Assembly: GCA_032251315.1 (NCBI GenBank) | Contig: JAVVEE010000062.1 | Coordinates: 1-14,934 of the forward strand | Source of the DNA: LH-M37 sp032251315 | GTDB lineage: Bacteria; Pseudomonadota; Gammaproteobacteria; SZUA-229 | Reading direction: 5' to 3' | DNA length: 14,934 nt | Shown: piece by piece, positions 1 through 5,924 of the stretch | Position numbering within the stretch: position 1 is the stretch's first letter | Layout: each line of letters starts with the position of its first letter | Notes under the pieces: model-generated | What the model saw: only the letters and a program-made list of their open reading frames with translations | Database searches by the model: none | Told to the model about the DNA's origin: nothing | Position numbers and translations under genes: made by a program

Positions 1-270
1 GGCGCCCGGATGTTCAAATTCCGGCACCTGTGCCTCCACCTCTACCAACGCCGAGATGGAGGCTGCCGGTAAAGCCAGCTCGACGGGGTCGAGATTTGTT
101 CTCCAGGTGCTGTTGGATTTTTCAAACCCCAGAATGTAACCACCCATAAAAGTCATGAACACCAACAGGGCAACGCCCAGCCAGAGTACTTTCAAAATGC
201 GATGATCCAGCAGGATCGGGGACATATAATACCGGCTTCTGGATCGGTGACGAATGTGGGGGTGACTCAT
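1..270 (-). CDS. N-terminal part of a single-pass membrane protein, truncated by the window edge
   Basis: An open frame of 90 codons starts at an ATG whose complement is at 268-270 and is still open at base 1, so only the N-terminus is visible. Residues 1-26 are basic (HIRHRSRSR near the start). Residues about 27-49 form one hydrophobic helix (LWLGVALLVFMTFMGGYILG), followed by a polar segment. This predicts a cytoplasmic N-terminus, one membrane span and a periplasmic remainder. The arrangement is common in SPOR-domain and other envelope proteins, but the C-terminal part that would decide is outside the window, so I assign no function. The ribosome-binding site is weak (GAG about 5 nt before ATG). 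A second in-frame ATG at codon 16 is a possible start. The gene diverges from the DNA glycosylase across 37 bp. Confidence 0.6.
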   Translation of the reverse strand, partial: MSHPHIRHRSRSRYYMSPILLDHRILKVLWLGVALLVFMTFMGGYILGFEKSNSTWRTNLDPVELALPAASISALVEVEAQVPEFEHPGA

Positions 271-307
271 AGAACTCGATTTATTGTTAAAGTTATAGTT
301 TTAATTA
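271..307. promoter_or_regulatory. Short AT-rich divergent intergenic region, probable promoter overlap
   Basis: Only 37 bp separate the start codons of the left-edge membrane protein and the glycosylase. The stretch is AT-rich. On the plus strand TATAGT at 294-299 matches a -10 hexamer at 5 of 6 positions and would start transcription only a few bases before the glycosylase ATG at 308. No convincing -35 is visible, and no clear minus-strand promoter. The assignment rests on divergence and base composition. Confidence 0.3.
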
Positions 308-940
308 ATGCCAATGCGAACCATGAAAAACAAAGTTCTAACTGCCACCGAGTTTTTAAAAGCCGGTGATGCCACCCTCAAAAAGCTGATTGAGCGCTAC
401 GGCCCCTGCACCCTGTTCGATGGCAGCAGCCTGCTGCATCAGTCGCATTTTCACGTTCTGGTCTGGGCCATTATCAACCAGCAACTTTCAGTGCAGTCGG
501 CCCGGGCCATTGAAAACAAGCTGCTCGCCAGACTTTCTGCTACCGATTTCAGCGAACCGGCCATCTCCATTTTAACCGATGCTGAACTGGCCGCCTGCGG
601 CTTATCCAAACAGAAAATAAAGTATATACGCGCTTTATGCAATGCCTGCCTGACGAAGTCCATTGATCTGGAGACGATGCCCGCAATGGACAACGCCGAC
701 ATCGCCGATTGCCTGATCCAGCTACCCGGCATCGGCCCCTGGTCGGTGGATATGTTCCTGATATTCTCACTCGGCCGGCTCGATGTTTTACCGCTGGGCG
801 ACCTCGCCTTACGCAAATCTTTCGCCCGCCACTACCGCTTGCCGGAGCAACCCGCGACGCATGATTATCTGACGATTGCCGAGCGCTGGCACCCTTACGA
901 GACTATCGCCAGCTGGTATTTATGGGCTGCTGTAGATTAG
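308..940 (+). CDS. HhH-GPD DNA glycosylase (DNA-3-methyladenine glycosylase II / AlkA-like)
   Basis: This 210-residue protein belongs to the helix-hairpin-helix GPD superfamily. These enzymes cleave the N-glycosidic bond of alkylated purines such as 3-methyladenine to start base-excision repair. Visible signatures are the conserved IINQQLSVQSA helix (residues 55-65), the hairpin LPGIGPWSVDM (139-149) that grips the DNA backbone, and the catalytic Asp D165 in LPLGD, at the place of AlkA Asp238 after the hairpin. There is no FCL iron-sulfur cysteine cluster, which argues against EndoIII/MutY. The length fits the compact Mag1-like group without the N-terminal domain of E. coli AlkA, so I give no symbol. 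ATG codons at 308, 314 and 323 are all possible starts and none has a Shine-Dalgarno sequence. It is convergent with the IMPase-family gene, 43 bp away. Confidence 0.9.
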   Translation: MPMRTMKNKVLTATEFLKAGDATLKKLIERYGPCTLFDGSSLLHQSHFHVLVWAIINQQLSVQSARAIENKLLARLSATDFSEPAISILTDAELAACGLSKQKIKYIRALCNACLTKSIDLETMPAMDNADIADCLIQLPGIGPWSVDMFLIFSLGRLDVLPLGDLALRKSFARHYRLPEQPATHDYLTIAERWHPYETIASWYLWAAVD

Positions 941-983
941 TAGAACAGAAAAGATTTTTTTAAGTAATACCCTGATATTCCAA

Positions 984-1802
984 TCAATGGCTATCGTTTA
1001 ACGGAATACCAAGCCACTGATACCAGTCTTCAAACAGGCCGGCATCCTGCGCGGCGAACACCGAGCGGGTTTCAAGTCGGCCTCTGAATACCGGCTCGCC
1101 ATCCAGCGACAGGGATTGCCCGCCGACTTCGGCAAAAATCAGGTGCCCGGCGGCGTAATCCCAGAGTTTCTGGCCGCCGTGCAAATAGACATCAAAGCGC
1201 CCGGCTGACATCCAGCACCAGTCAATCGCCGAGGAGCCGGAGTTGCGTTGCGAACCGTAGGGCTGCTCCCTGATCAGGCGAATCGACAAATCTTCAGGCA
1301 GCCGTTTCATTTCAATTTCAGCGACGATGCGATGGGCGTGGCGGGTGGAGTTGACCGCGTTTAACTTTTTACCATTAAGGAAAGCGCCCTCGCCTTTTCC
1401 AGCGGTGAACAGCTCATCGCGCAGCGGGTCGTAGATCAGGCCCATTACCGTCTCGCCGGCGATGATCAGTGCGATGGAAACGGCGAACATGGGGACACCG
1501 GCGGCATAGTTGTTGGTGCCGTCCAGCGGGTCGATACACCAGTAGGCTTCGCCGCTGTCGATGACGCTCTGCTGCTCCGCCTCGGTCATCTCCTCGCCCA
1601 GCAGGGCGAATTGCGGCCAGGCCTGTTTGAGCTCCCTGTCCAGCCTTAACTGCATGGCCAGATCGGCTGCGGTAATGACGCTGTCATCCTCCTTGTAGCT
1701 GAACTCGCGCTTGCCGAAACCCGGCAGCAGCTCTTCTCTGGCAGCACGGATAACCATTTCCTGCAACTGCTGTAGATCGTTATTGCTGAAGTTGAATGAC
1801 AT
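984..1802 (-). CDS. Inositol-monophosphatase-family phosphatase
   Basis: This 272-residue protein has every metal-site motif of the Mg-dependent, Li-sensitive phosphatase superfamily (inositol monophosphatase, CysQ, FBPase). These are ITAAD (residues 43-47), GEE (69-71), DPLDGT (91-96, metal ligands D91 and D94) and WDYAAG (214-219, ligand D215). It should hydrolyse a small phosphomonoester in the cytoplasm. The substrate could be inositol 1-phosphate, 3'-phosphoadenosine 5'-phosphate or a related sugar phosphate; the motifs do not decide between SuhB-type and CysQ-type roles. The length is typical. GAGAA lies 5 nt before the ATG. It sits 78 bp downstream of the SDR gene on the same strand and may be co-transcribed with it. 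No intrinsic terminator is seen in the 43 bp up to the convergent glycosylase. Confidence 0.88.
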   Translation of the reverse strand: MSFNFSNNDLQQLQEMVIRAAREELLPGFGKREFSYKEDDSVITAADLAMQLRLDRELKQAWPQFALLGEEMTEAEQQSVIDSGEAYWCIDPLDGTNNYAAGVPMFAVSIALIIAGETVMGLIYDPLRDELFTAGKGEGAFLNGKKLNAVNSTRHAHRIVAEIEMKRLPEDLSIRLIREQPYGSQRNSGSSAIDWCWMSAGRFDVYLHGGQKLWDYAAGHLIFAEVGGQSLSLDGEPVFRGRLETRSVFAAQDAGLFEDWYQWLGIPLNDSH

Positions 1803-1880
1803 ATATTTTCTCGTATTAATTAAGCGAAACAGTTCGGTGCATTTAACGCTGTGGCGAAAAAGCGGTCTGGTGGAAAACGC

Positions 1881-2573
1881 TCACCACGGGATATCACTGC
1901 CATCAATATCGATGAACCGGCCACTGTCTTCCGCCTGCAAGGCTCGCAGTATGGCAAACATGCCGGCGACGCTTTCGCGTGCGCTGATTTCAGCATTGGG
2001 GCCGCCCATTTCGGTTTTCACCCACCCCGGATGCAGGGCCACGCATTTTATCGCTTTATCAGCCAGGTCGATGGACATGCTTTTGACCACCGCGTTCAGC
2101 GCCGCCTTGCTGGAACGGTAGATATAACTGCCGCCGGAGCCATTGTCGGTCATGCTGGCCATTTTACTGCTCAGGCAGGCGATGACTTTTGCCTGCCCCA
2201 TCGACAGCTGCTCCACAAACAGCTCGGCCATTTTCAGCGGCGCGATGCTGTTCACCTTGAAGGTTTCCAGCCAGTCGTGCACGTCGACCTGACCGAAGCT
2301 GTTTCTGTCCGAACCATACACCCCGGCGTTGTTGATCAGCATATCAATCGCTTCATTGCGCAGCTCGTAGGCCAGCGCCTGCAGGGTCGCCAGCTCGGAC
2401 ATATCGGCCAGATGCACGCTCACCCGGCCATTGGATAACTGCGCCATCGACAGCAGCTTTTCCGCCTGGAACGGGTGGCGGCAACAGGCCAGCACCTCCC
2501 AGCCCTGATCCATGCCGTAACGCACCATTTCCAGACCGATACCACGGCTCGCGCCGGTAATTAATACTCTCAT
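1881..2573 (-). CDS. Short-chain dehydrogenase/reductase (classical SDR, C-factor/sniffer-like)
   Basis: This is a 230-residue NAD(P)-dependent oxidoreductase with a Rossmann fold. Starting at MRVLITGASRGIG, it shows the cofactor loop TGASRGIG (residues 6-13), a DM pair at 57-58, NNAG (81-84), the catalytic Asn at about 108, Ser at 135-136 and the YRSSK motif with Y152 and K156, then PGWVKT (182-187). The order and spacing match the classical SDR family; the overall shape resembles C-factor/sniffer-like carbonyl reductases. The substrate cannot be read from sequence. I chose the ATG at 2573 rather than the in-frame GTG at 2585 because GAGGTGA lies 8 nt upstream of the ATG and overlaps the GTG. 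It precedes the IMPase gene by 78 bp on the same strand and is divergent from the epimerase-like gene. Confidence 0.88.
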   Translation of the reverse strand: MRVLITGASRGIGLEMVRYGMDQGWEVLACCRHPFQAEKLLSMAQLSNGRVSVHLADMSELATLQALAYELRNEAIDMLINNAGVYGSDRNSFGQVDVHDWLETFKVNSIAPLKMAELFVEQLSMGQAKVIACLSSKMASMTDNGSGGSYIYRSSKAALNAVVKSMSIDLADKAIKCVALHPGWVKTEMGGPNAEISARESVAGMFAILRALQAEDSGRFIDIDGSDIPW

Positions 2574-2581
2574 TATTCTAT

Positions 2582-2588
2582 TCACCTC
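2582..2588 (-). promoter_or_regulatory. Strong Shine-Dalgarno site that fixes the SDR start
   Basis: The minus strand reads GAGGTGA, followed by 8 nt and then ATG at 2573-2571. The GTG inside this motif is the alternative upstream start codon, so the ribosome-binding site itself excludes it as a likely initiator. Confidence 0.75.
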
Positions 2589-2628
2589 GTTTTATTTGCA
2601 GCGGGAACCACGGTTTGCCTGTTCCGCT

Positions 2629-2637
2629 TGATATACT
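2629..2637 (+). promoter_or_regulatory. Candidate extended -10 promoter for the epimerase-like gene
   Basis: TGATATACT contains TG, one base, then TATACT (5 of 6 matches to TATAAT), the form of an extended -10 element. Such promoters often lack a good -35, and none is evident here. A start near 2644 would give a leader of roughly 32 nt before the ATG at 2676. It lies in the 102-bp divergent gap, 2574-2675. Confidence 0.4.
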
Positions 2638-2675
2638 GTGTAACATTAATACGACCGTCTAAGTCGAGATATTAC

Positions 2676-3722
2676 ATGTCCCATTCTATCGTCGTTACCG
2701 GCGCCACCGGTTTTGCCGGCAGCCATGTGCTGGAAGCGCTCAACCGCATCGGCCACAAAGAGCTGCATATTATCGCAGCCTGCCGCGACCGTCGAAAGCT
2801 TATTCCCGAATTTAAGGGTGAAGTGCGGGTCGGTGATCTGCGCGACCCGGATTATATGGACCGGGTGCTGGCGGGCGCGGACATTGTCTGTCACTGCGCG
2901 GCCTGGACTTCGTTTTGGGGCAACAGGCAGGCCTCCCGCGAGCTTTATCTCGAACCCTCACTCAAGCTCATCGACAAGGCGCTGGAGTGGCGGGTGAAAC
3001 GCTTCATCAACCTCAGCAGCACCAGCGCCGCCGCGCCCCAATCCTCTGAAAACGCCTACGCGCCGGGCATAACCCGGCACTATTGGCCGCATCTGAACAA
3101 CATGATCGCCATCGAGAACTACATGCAGGAGAACGCCCATCGCAACATTTCGATGGTCAATCTGCGTCTGGGGTTATTTGCCGGTCAGCGCTATGGTCTG
3201 GGCATCCTGCCCCTGCTGCTGCCGCGTCTGAAAAGCCATCTGTTGCCGTGGATTGCAGGCGGCAAAACCGGCCTGCCCCTGATCGATGGCCGCGATATCG
3301 GCCAGGCCGTGGTGCGCGCCGCCCTGGCACCGCAGTTGCCCGCTTACGCCGCATTTAACATCGTCGGCCCCGAAATCCCCCGCGTTCGCGAAGTGATCAA
3401 CTATATTAGCAAGCACTTTGACTACCCCAAGCCACACTACAGCCTGCCTTTTTTCGCCGCCTACCGTTTAGCCTGGCTGATGGAAAAGCTGGACAGGGTG
3501 TTTCCATGGCAACCGCTGCTCACCCGCAGCATGGTACACCTGCTGGAAGAGACTGGCGCAAACAACGAACAGGCCCATGCCCTGCTGGGATATATGCCGG
3601 AAATTCACTGGCAGGAAGCGGTTCACCGTCAGCTGAGCGAGATGAAAAGCCATCACTTTAAAAACATGAAAATGGCCAGACCTATCAGCCCGTTGTCGAT
3701 TGATGAAAAAAATAAAAAATAG
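2676..3722 (+). CDS. NAD-dependent epimerase/dehydratase-like protein (extended SDR) without a visible YxxxK
   Basis: This 348-residue protein has an N-terminal Rossmann domain with VTGATGFAGSHV (residues 7-18), GDLRD (53-57) for the adenine side, an INLSSTSAAA strand (111-120) carrying the expected catalytic Ser/Thr, and a GRDIGQAV segment (205-212) typical of extended SDRs of the 3-beta-HSD/epimerase type. Where a Tyr-xxx-Lys pair is expected, the sequence is HYWPHLNNMIAIENY (135-149), with no lysine four residues after a tyrosine. The enzyme may therefore be diverged or non-catalytic, or may use other residues. The start at ATG 2676 is preferred over an upstream in-frame TTG at 2628 because the Rossmann strand begins directly after it and a candidate promoter overlaps the TTG. 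The stop codon TAG is formed at the edge of the adjacent repeat element. Confidence 0.8.
   Translation: MSHSIVVTGATGFAGSHVLEALNRIGHKELHIIAACRDRRKLIPEFKGEVRVGDLRDPDYMDRVLAGADIVCHCAAWTSFWGNRQASRELYLEPSLKLIDKALEWRVKRFINLSSTSAAAPQSSENAYAPGITRHYWPHLNNMIAIENYMQENAHRNISMVNLRLGLFAGQRYGLGILPLLLPRLKSHLLPWIAGGKTGLPLIDGRDIGQAVVRAALAPQLPAYAAFNIVGPEIPRVREVINYISKHFDYPKPHYSLPFFAAYRLAWLMEKLDRVFPWQPLLTRSMVHLLEETGANNEQAHALLGYMPEIHWQEAVHRQLSEMKSHHFKNMKMARPISPLSIDEKNKK
3715..3720. repeat. Left copy of a possible AAAAAT target-site duplication
   Basis: AAAAAT directly abuts the left outer inverted repeat at 3721. The same six bases abut the right outer inverted repeat at 3941-3946. The motif is low in complexity and the left flank is A-rich, so chance agreement is possible. 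Confidence 0.4.
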
Positions 3723-3800
3723 TTGGCAGTAGGCAGCAAAAGATTTAAAAACTAGTCCGCGAAAAACGGCAAAAAAATGGCACTCACCACCCACCTCGTC

Positions 3801-3820
3801 ATACCGGCGTAGGCCGGTAT
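3801..3820. repeat. Left inner hairpin of the MITE-like element
   Basis: ATACCGGC, a GTAG loop, then GCCGGTAT form a perfect 8-bp stem with a 4-nt loop. In RNA from either strand it would fold stably and could act as a 3'-end barrier for both convergent genes, although no T-run follows directly. Confidence 0.75.
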
Positions 3821-3874
3821 CCATGTCAATCGTACGACGCAATGTTTAAGGTTAGTGTTGATCTGTGAAAGTGT

Positions 3875-3887
3875 GGTTCACTGAACC
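3875..3887. repeat. Internal palindrome GGTTCA-C-TGAACC
   Basis: A perfect 6-bp inverted repeat around one central base lies between the two inner hairpins of the element. It could be a core structural motif of the repeat or a chance palindrome. Confidence 0.5.
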
Positions 3888-3891
3888 GTGG

Positions 3892-3916
3892 ATACCGGCC
3901 AAAAACATGCCGGTAT
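3892..3916. repeat. Right inner hairpin of the MITE-like element
   Basis: ATACCGGC at 3892-3899 and GCCGGTAT at 3909-3916 form an 8-bp stem with a 9-nt A-rich loop. It is the inverted partner of the left hairpin, differing mainly in loop length (9 against 4 nt). Confidence 0.75.
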
Positions 3917-3940
3917 GACGGATGGTGGGAACTGCCAACT

Positions 3941-3946
3941 AAAAAT
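3941..3946. repeat. Right copy of a possible AAAAAT target-site duplication
   Basis: AAAAAT follows ACTGCCAACT immediately and matches 3715-3720 in direct orientation, as expected for a duplicated target. Confidence 0.4.
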
Positions 3947-3994
3947 CAGGATTGTATCTGCGCCTCTGCGGTGAACGCTTTTGCACTTACAATT

Positions 3995-4013
3995 AAAAAC
4001 CCGTGACGATCAC
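3995..4013 (-). terminator. Weak candidate terminator of the REC-GGDEF-EAL gene
   Basis: On the minus strand GTGA-TCG-TCAC forms a 4-bp stem that overlaps the TGA stop. It is followed by GGGTTTTT and an AT-rich stretch. The stem is short, so this is a weak intrinsic-terminator candidate only. The adjacent repeat hairpins may do the work instead. Confidence 0.3.
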
Positions 4014-5743
4014 CCCAGATTATAAAATCGGTTCAGATAATATTGCTCATACTGGTCAGCCGGCAGGGCTTTGCTCCAGTAGAAACCCTGGGCATGCTGG
4101 CAGCCCAGCCCCTTGAGCAGGTTGAGTTGATGTTCATTTTCAACACCTTCCGCCAGCAGTTTCATCTTCAGGTTGCGGGTTAAACCGGCGATGGCGTTAA
4201 CCACGGCGACGTCGTGTTCATTGTGGGGAATGCCCGCGATAAAGGTGCCGTCGATTTTAACGACGTCAATCGGCAGGTCTTTCAGGTTGGTCAGTGAAGC
4301 AAAACCGATGCCGAAATCATCAACCGTGATGGTCATTCCCAAGTCATGTAACTGCATCAGAATGGCTTCAATTTCACCTTCACCTGCAAGCAGGGTTTTT
4401 TCCGTCACTTCGATATTGAGTTCAGCGCCTTCGATGTCATGCTCATCCATGGCCACCTTGAAGAGCGTGACCACATCCTGATCCTTGAATTGTTTGCTGG
4501 TGAGATTAATCGAGATGCTCTGGTTTTCCATGCCCGCCTCTTTCCACATGCGCAGCTGGTGGCAAACAGTCTTGATCATCCATTCACCGATGGCAACGAT
4601 GAGGCCGCTTTCTATCGCGACCGGTAAAAAGTCATCCGGACAAATTATGCCTTTATCCGGGTGTTGCCAGCGTAGCAGGGCTTCGACCCCAATCACTTCG
4701 TTATTATGAATATCTATGGTCGGCTGGTAATGAATCACCAGTTCGTTGTTGTCGATGGCTTTGCGGATGCTGTTTTCAAGCTCAAGTCGCTCCATCGCAT
4801 TGACGCTCATTTCCGGCTTATAAAACTGGAAACAGCGCCGCCCCTGTTCCTTGGCGCGGAACATAGCGGTGTCGGCATTTTTTAACAGGGTGCCGGCATC
4901 CATGCCATCGTCGGGGAACATGGCGATGCCCACGCTGGCGCTGGTAAAGGTTTCCTGATCATCCAGACGCACGTTGTGTTTGAGAATCGTCGTCAGGTTG
5001 TCGGCGATGGAGACAGCGTCATCATCACCGTCGACATTTTCAATAATGATGGCAAATTCGTCGCCACCCAGTCGCGCTACGGTATCGGCACGGCGCAGTG
5101 ATTTTGACAACAAATCGCCGACCGCCTTGATCAATTTATCCCCGGCTTCATGGCCGAAAGAGTCATTCACCAACTTGAAGTCATCGATATCCACCAGCAT
5201 CAGGGCGACGGATTCACGGTGGCGTTCAGCGCGAACAAGGGCCTGTTCCAGACGGTCTACAAATAACAAACGATTGGGCAGCTGGGTCAGAGTGTCACGA
5301 TATTCCAGACGCTGCACTTTGCGCTCGGCCATGACCCGGTTGACGATAGAACGCACCCGATGCTTGAGTACCGCCCATTTAATCGGCTTGGTGATGTAAT
5401 CAATGGCACCGGCTTCATAGGCCTGTTCGACTGAAGCTTCATCGTCCAGTCCGGTAATCATGATCACCGGTATGTCGGCATAGCCCCGTTCTTTAATCTG
5501 CTTGCAGGTGGCAAAACCGTCCAGCCCCGGCATAACCGCATCAAGCAAAATCAGTGCCGGACGCTGTTTTTCCACTGCTCTGATGGCATCCAGACCATCT
5601 TCAGCTTCAACAATGTCGTACTCTTCCGCTTCCAGTACATGGCGAATCATCAGGCGGATGGACGGGTCATCATCGGCCAGCAGGATGACAGGACGCTCTT
5701 CTTCTTTTTGTTTGTTTTCGAAGAGGGAAAAAATATTATTCAT
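4010..5743 (-). CDS. Response regulator with GGDEF and EAL domains (cyclic-di-GMP turnover)
   Basis: This 577-residue cytoplasmic protein has three domains. The receiver domain (about 18-135) has the acidic pocket D24-D26, phospho-acceptor D68 in LLDAVMPG, T97 and K119. The diguanylate cyclase domain (about 145-310) has intact GGDEF (226-230) and an inhibitory-site RxxD (R217-D220) exactly five residues before it. The phosphodiesterase domain (about 320-575) has EALLRW (E354), N413, E445, the DD pair D475/D476, K496, E532 and Q552; these match the metal and catalytic residues of active EAL enzymes with correct spacing. Both synthesis and degradation of c-di-GMP are therefore possible, presumably switched by phosphorylation. 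No histidine kinase is adjacent, so it is an orphan regulator. GGAGT lies 8 nt before the ATG. No membrane segment is seen. Confidence 0.95.
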   Translation of the reverse strand: MNNIFSLFENKQKEEERPVILLADDDPSIRLMIRHVLEAEEYDIVEAEDGLDAIRAVEKQRPALILLDAVMPGLDGFATCKQIKERGYADIPVIMITGLDDEASVEQAYEAGAIDYITKPIKWAVLKHRVRSIVNRVMAERKVQRLEYRDTLTQLPNRLLFVDRLEQALVRAERHRESVALMLVDIDDFKLVNDSFGHEAGDKLIKAVGDLLSKSLRRADTVARLGGDEFAIIIENVDGDDDAVSIADNLTTILKHNVRLDDQETFTSASVGIAMFPDDGMDAGTLLKNADTAMFRAKEQGRRCFQFYKPEMSVNAMERLELENSIRKAIDNNELVIHYQPTIDIHNNEVIGVEALLRWQHPDKGIICPDDFLPVAIESGLIVAIGEWMIKTVCHQLRMWKEAGMENQSISINLTSKQFKDQDVVTLFKVAMDEHDIEGAELNIEVTEKTLLAGEGEIEAILMQLHDLGMTITVDDFGIGFASLTNLKDLPIDVVKIDGTFIAGIPHNEHDVAVVNAIAGLTRNLKMKLLAEGVENEHQLNLLKGLGCQHAQGFYWSKALPADQYEQYYLNRFYNLG

Positions 5744-5875
5744 AAATAGCGACTCCAGTGATCTGTGCAGCGTTCAGATTCATGCACAGGAATAATCTGA
5801 CATGGTTACTGATTGTAGCCGCTGTGCCGCAAATCTGCCTAAAAAAGGGGTTATTACTTACAGTCACCGCTATTT

Positions 5876-5881
5876 ATTATA
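5876..5881 (-). promoter_or_regulatory. Candidate -10 element upstream of the REC-GGDEF-EAL gene
   Basis: The minus strand reads TATAAT, a perfect -10 hexamer, in the 181-bp gap between pepN and the REC-GGDEF-EAL gene. No recognisable -35 lies 16-18 bp upstream. A transcript from here would have a leader of about 125 nt. A second possible -10, TACAAT (5812-5817), is closer but also lacks a good -35. Confidence 0.3.
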
Positions 5882-5924
5882 TCTAACACCGACTACTCGG
5901 ATTAGTCTGGCGGTGAATGCAGCG

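Larger units (their letters stand above)
3721..3940. mobile_element. MITE-like non-autonomous element with nested inverted repeats
   Basis: This 220-bp segment is bounded by a perfect 10-bp inverted repeat: AGTTGGCAGT at 3721-3730 and ACTGCCAACT at 3931-3940. Inside it lies a second inverted-repeat system in two exact 12-bp blocks: CGTCATACCGGC (3797-3808) against its complement at 3909-3920, and GGCCGGTATCCA (3812-3823) against 3889-3900. It contains no credible gene. It fills most of the 287-bp gap between convergent genes, a usual place for such elements. Similar GTCAT-CCGGC intergenic palindromes are common in proteobacteria, and their translation yields spurious DTGLRRYD-type peptides, as one frame does here. 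Insertion by a transposase in trans is inference. The spacing of the inner and outer repeats is unequal on the two sides, so the element may be composite or have gained about 50 bp on the left. Confidence 0.7.

Noticed and set aside
941..983. Bidirectional terminator between the glycosylase and IMPase-family genes
   Set aside because: There is an A/T run (AAAAGATTTTTTT) but no GC-containing stem on either strand.
2583..2585. In-frame GTG as the start of the SDR gene
   Set aside because: The GTG is part of the GAGGTGA ribosome-binding site that serves the ATG at 2573; the shorter protein begins directly with the Rossmann strand.
2628..2630. In-frame TTG as the start of the epimerase-like gene
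   Set aside because: The extra 16 residues precede the normal Rossmann start and the TTG overlaps a candidate -10 element. ATG 2676 is the better choice.
3468..3842. 124-codon minus-strand frame starting in the intergenic repeat
   Set aside because: Its N-terminus (MDTGLRRYD-like) is the translation of the palindromic repeat and the remainder is antisense to the epimerase-like gene. This is a typical spurious product of such repeats.
3797..3920. CRISPR-like or small-RNA reading of the palindromes at 3797-3920
   Set aside because: There are only two repeat units, in inverted rather than direct orientation, with no regular spacers and no promoter evidence. A MITE-like element explains them better.
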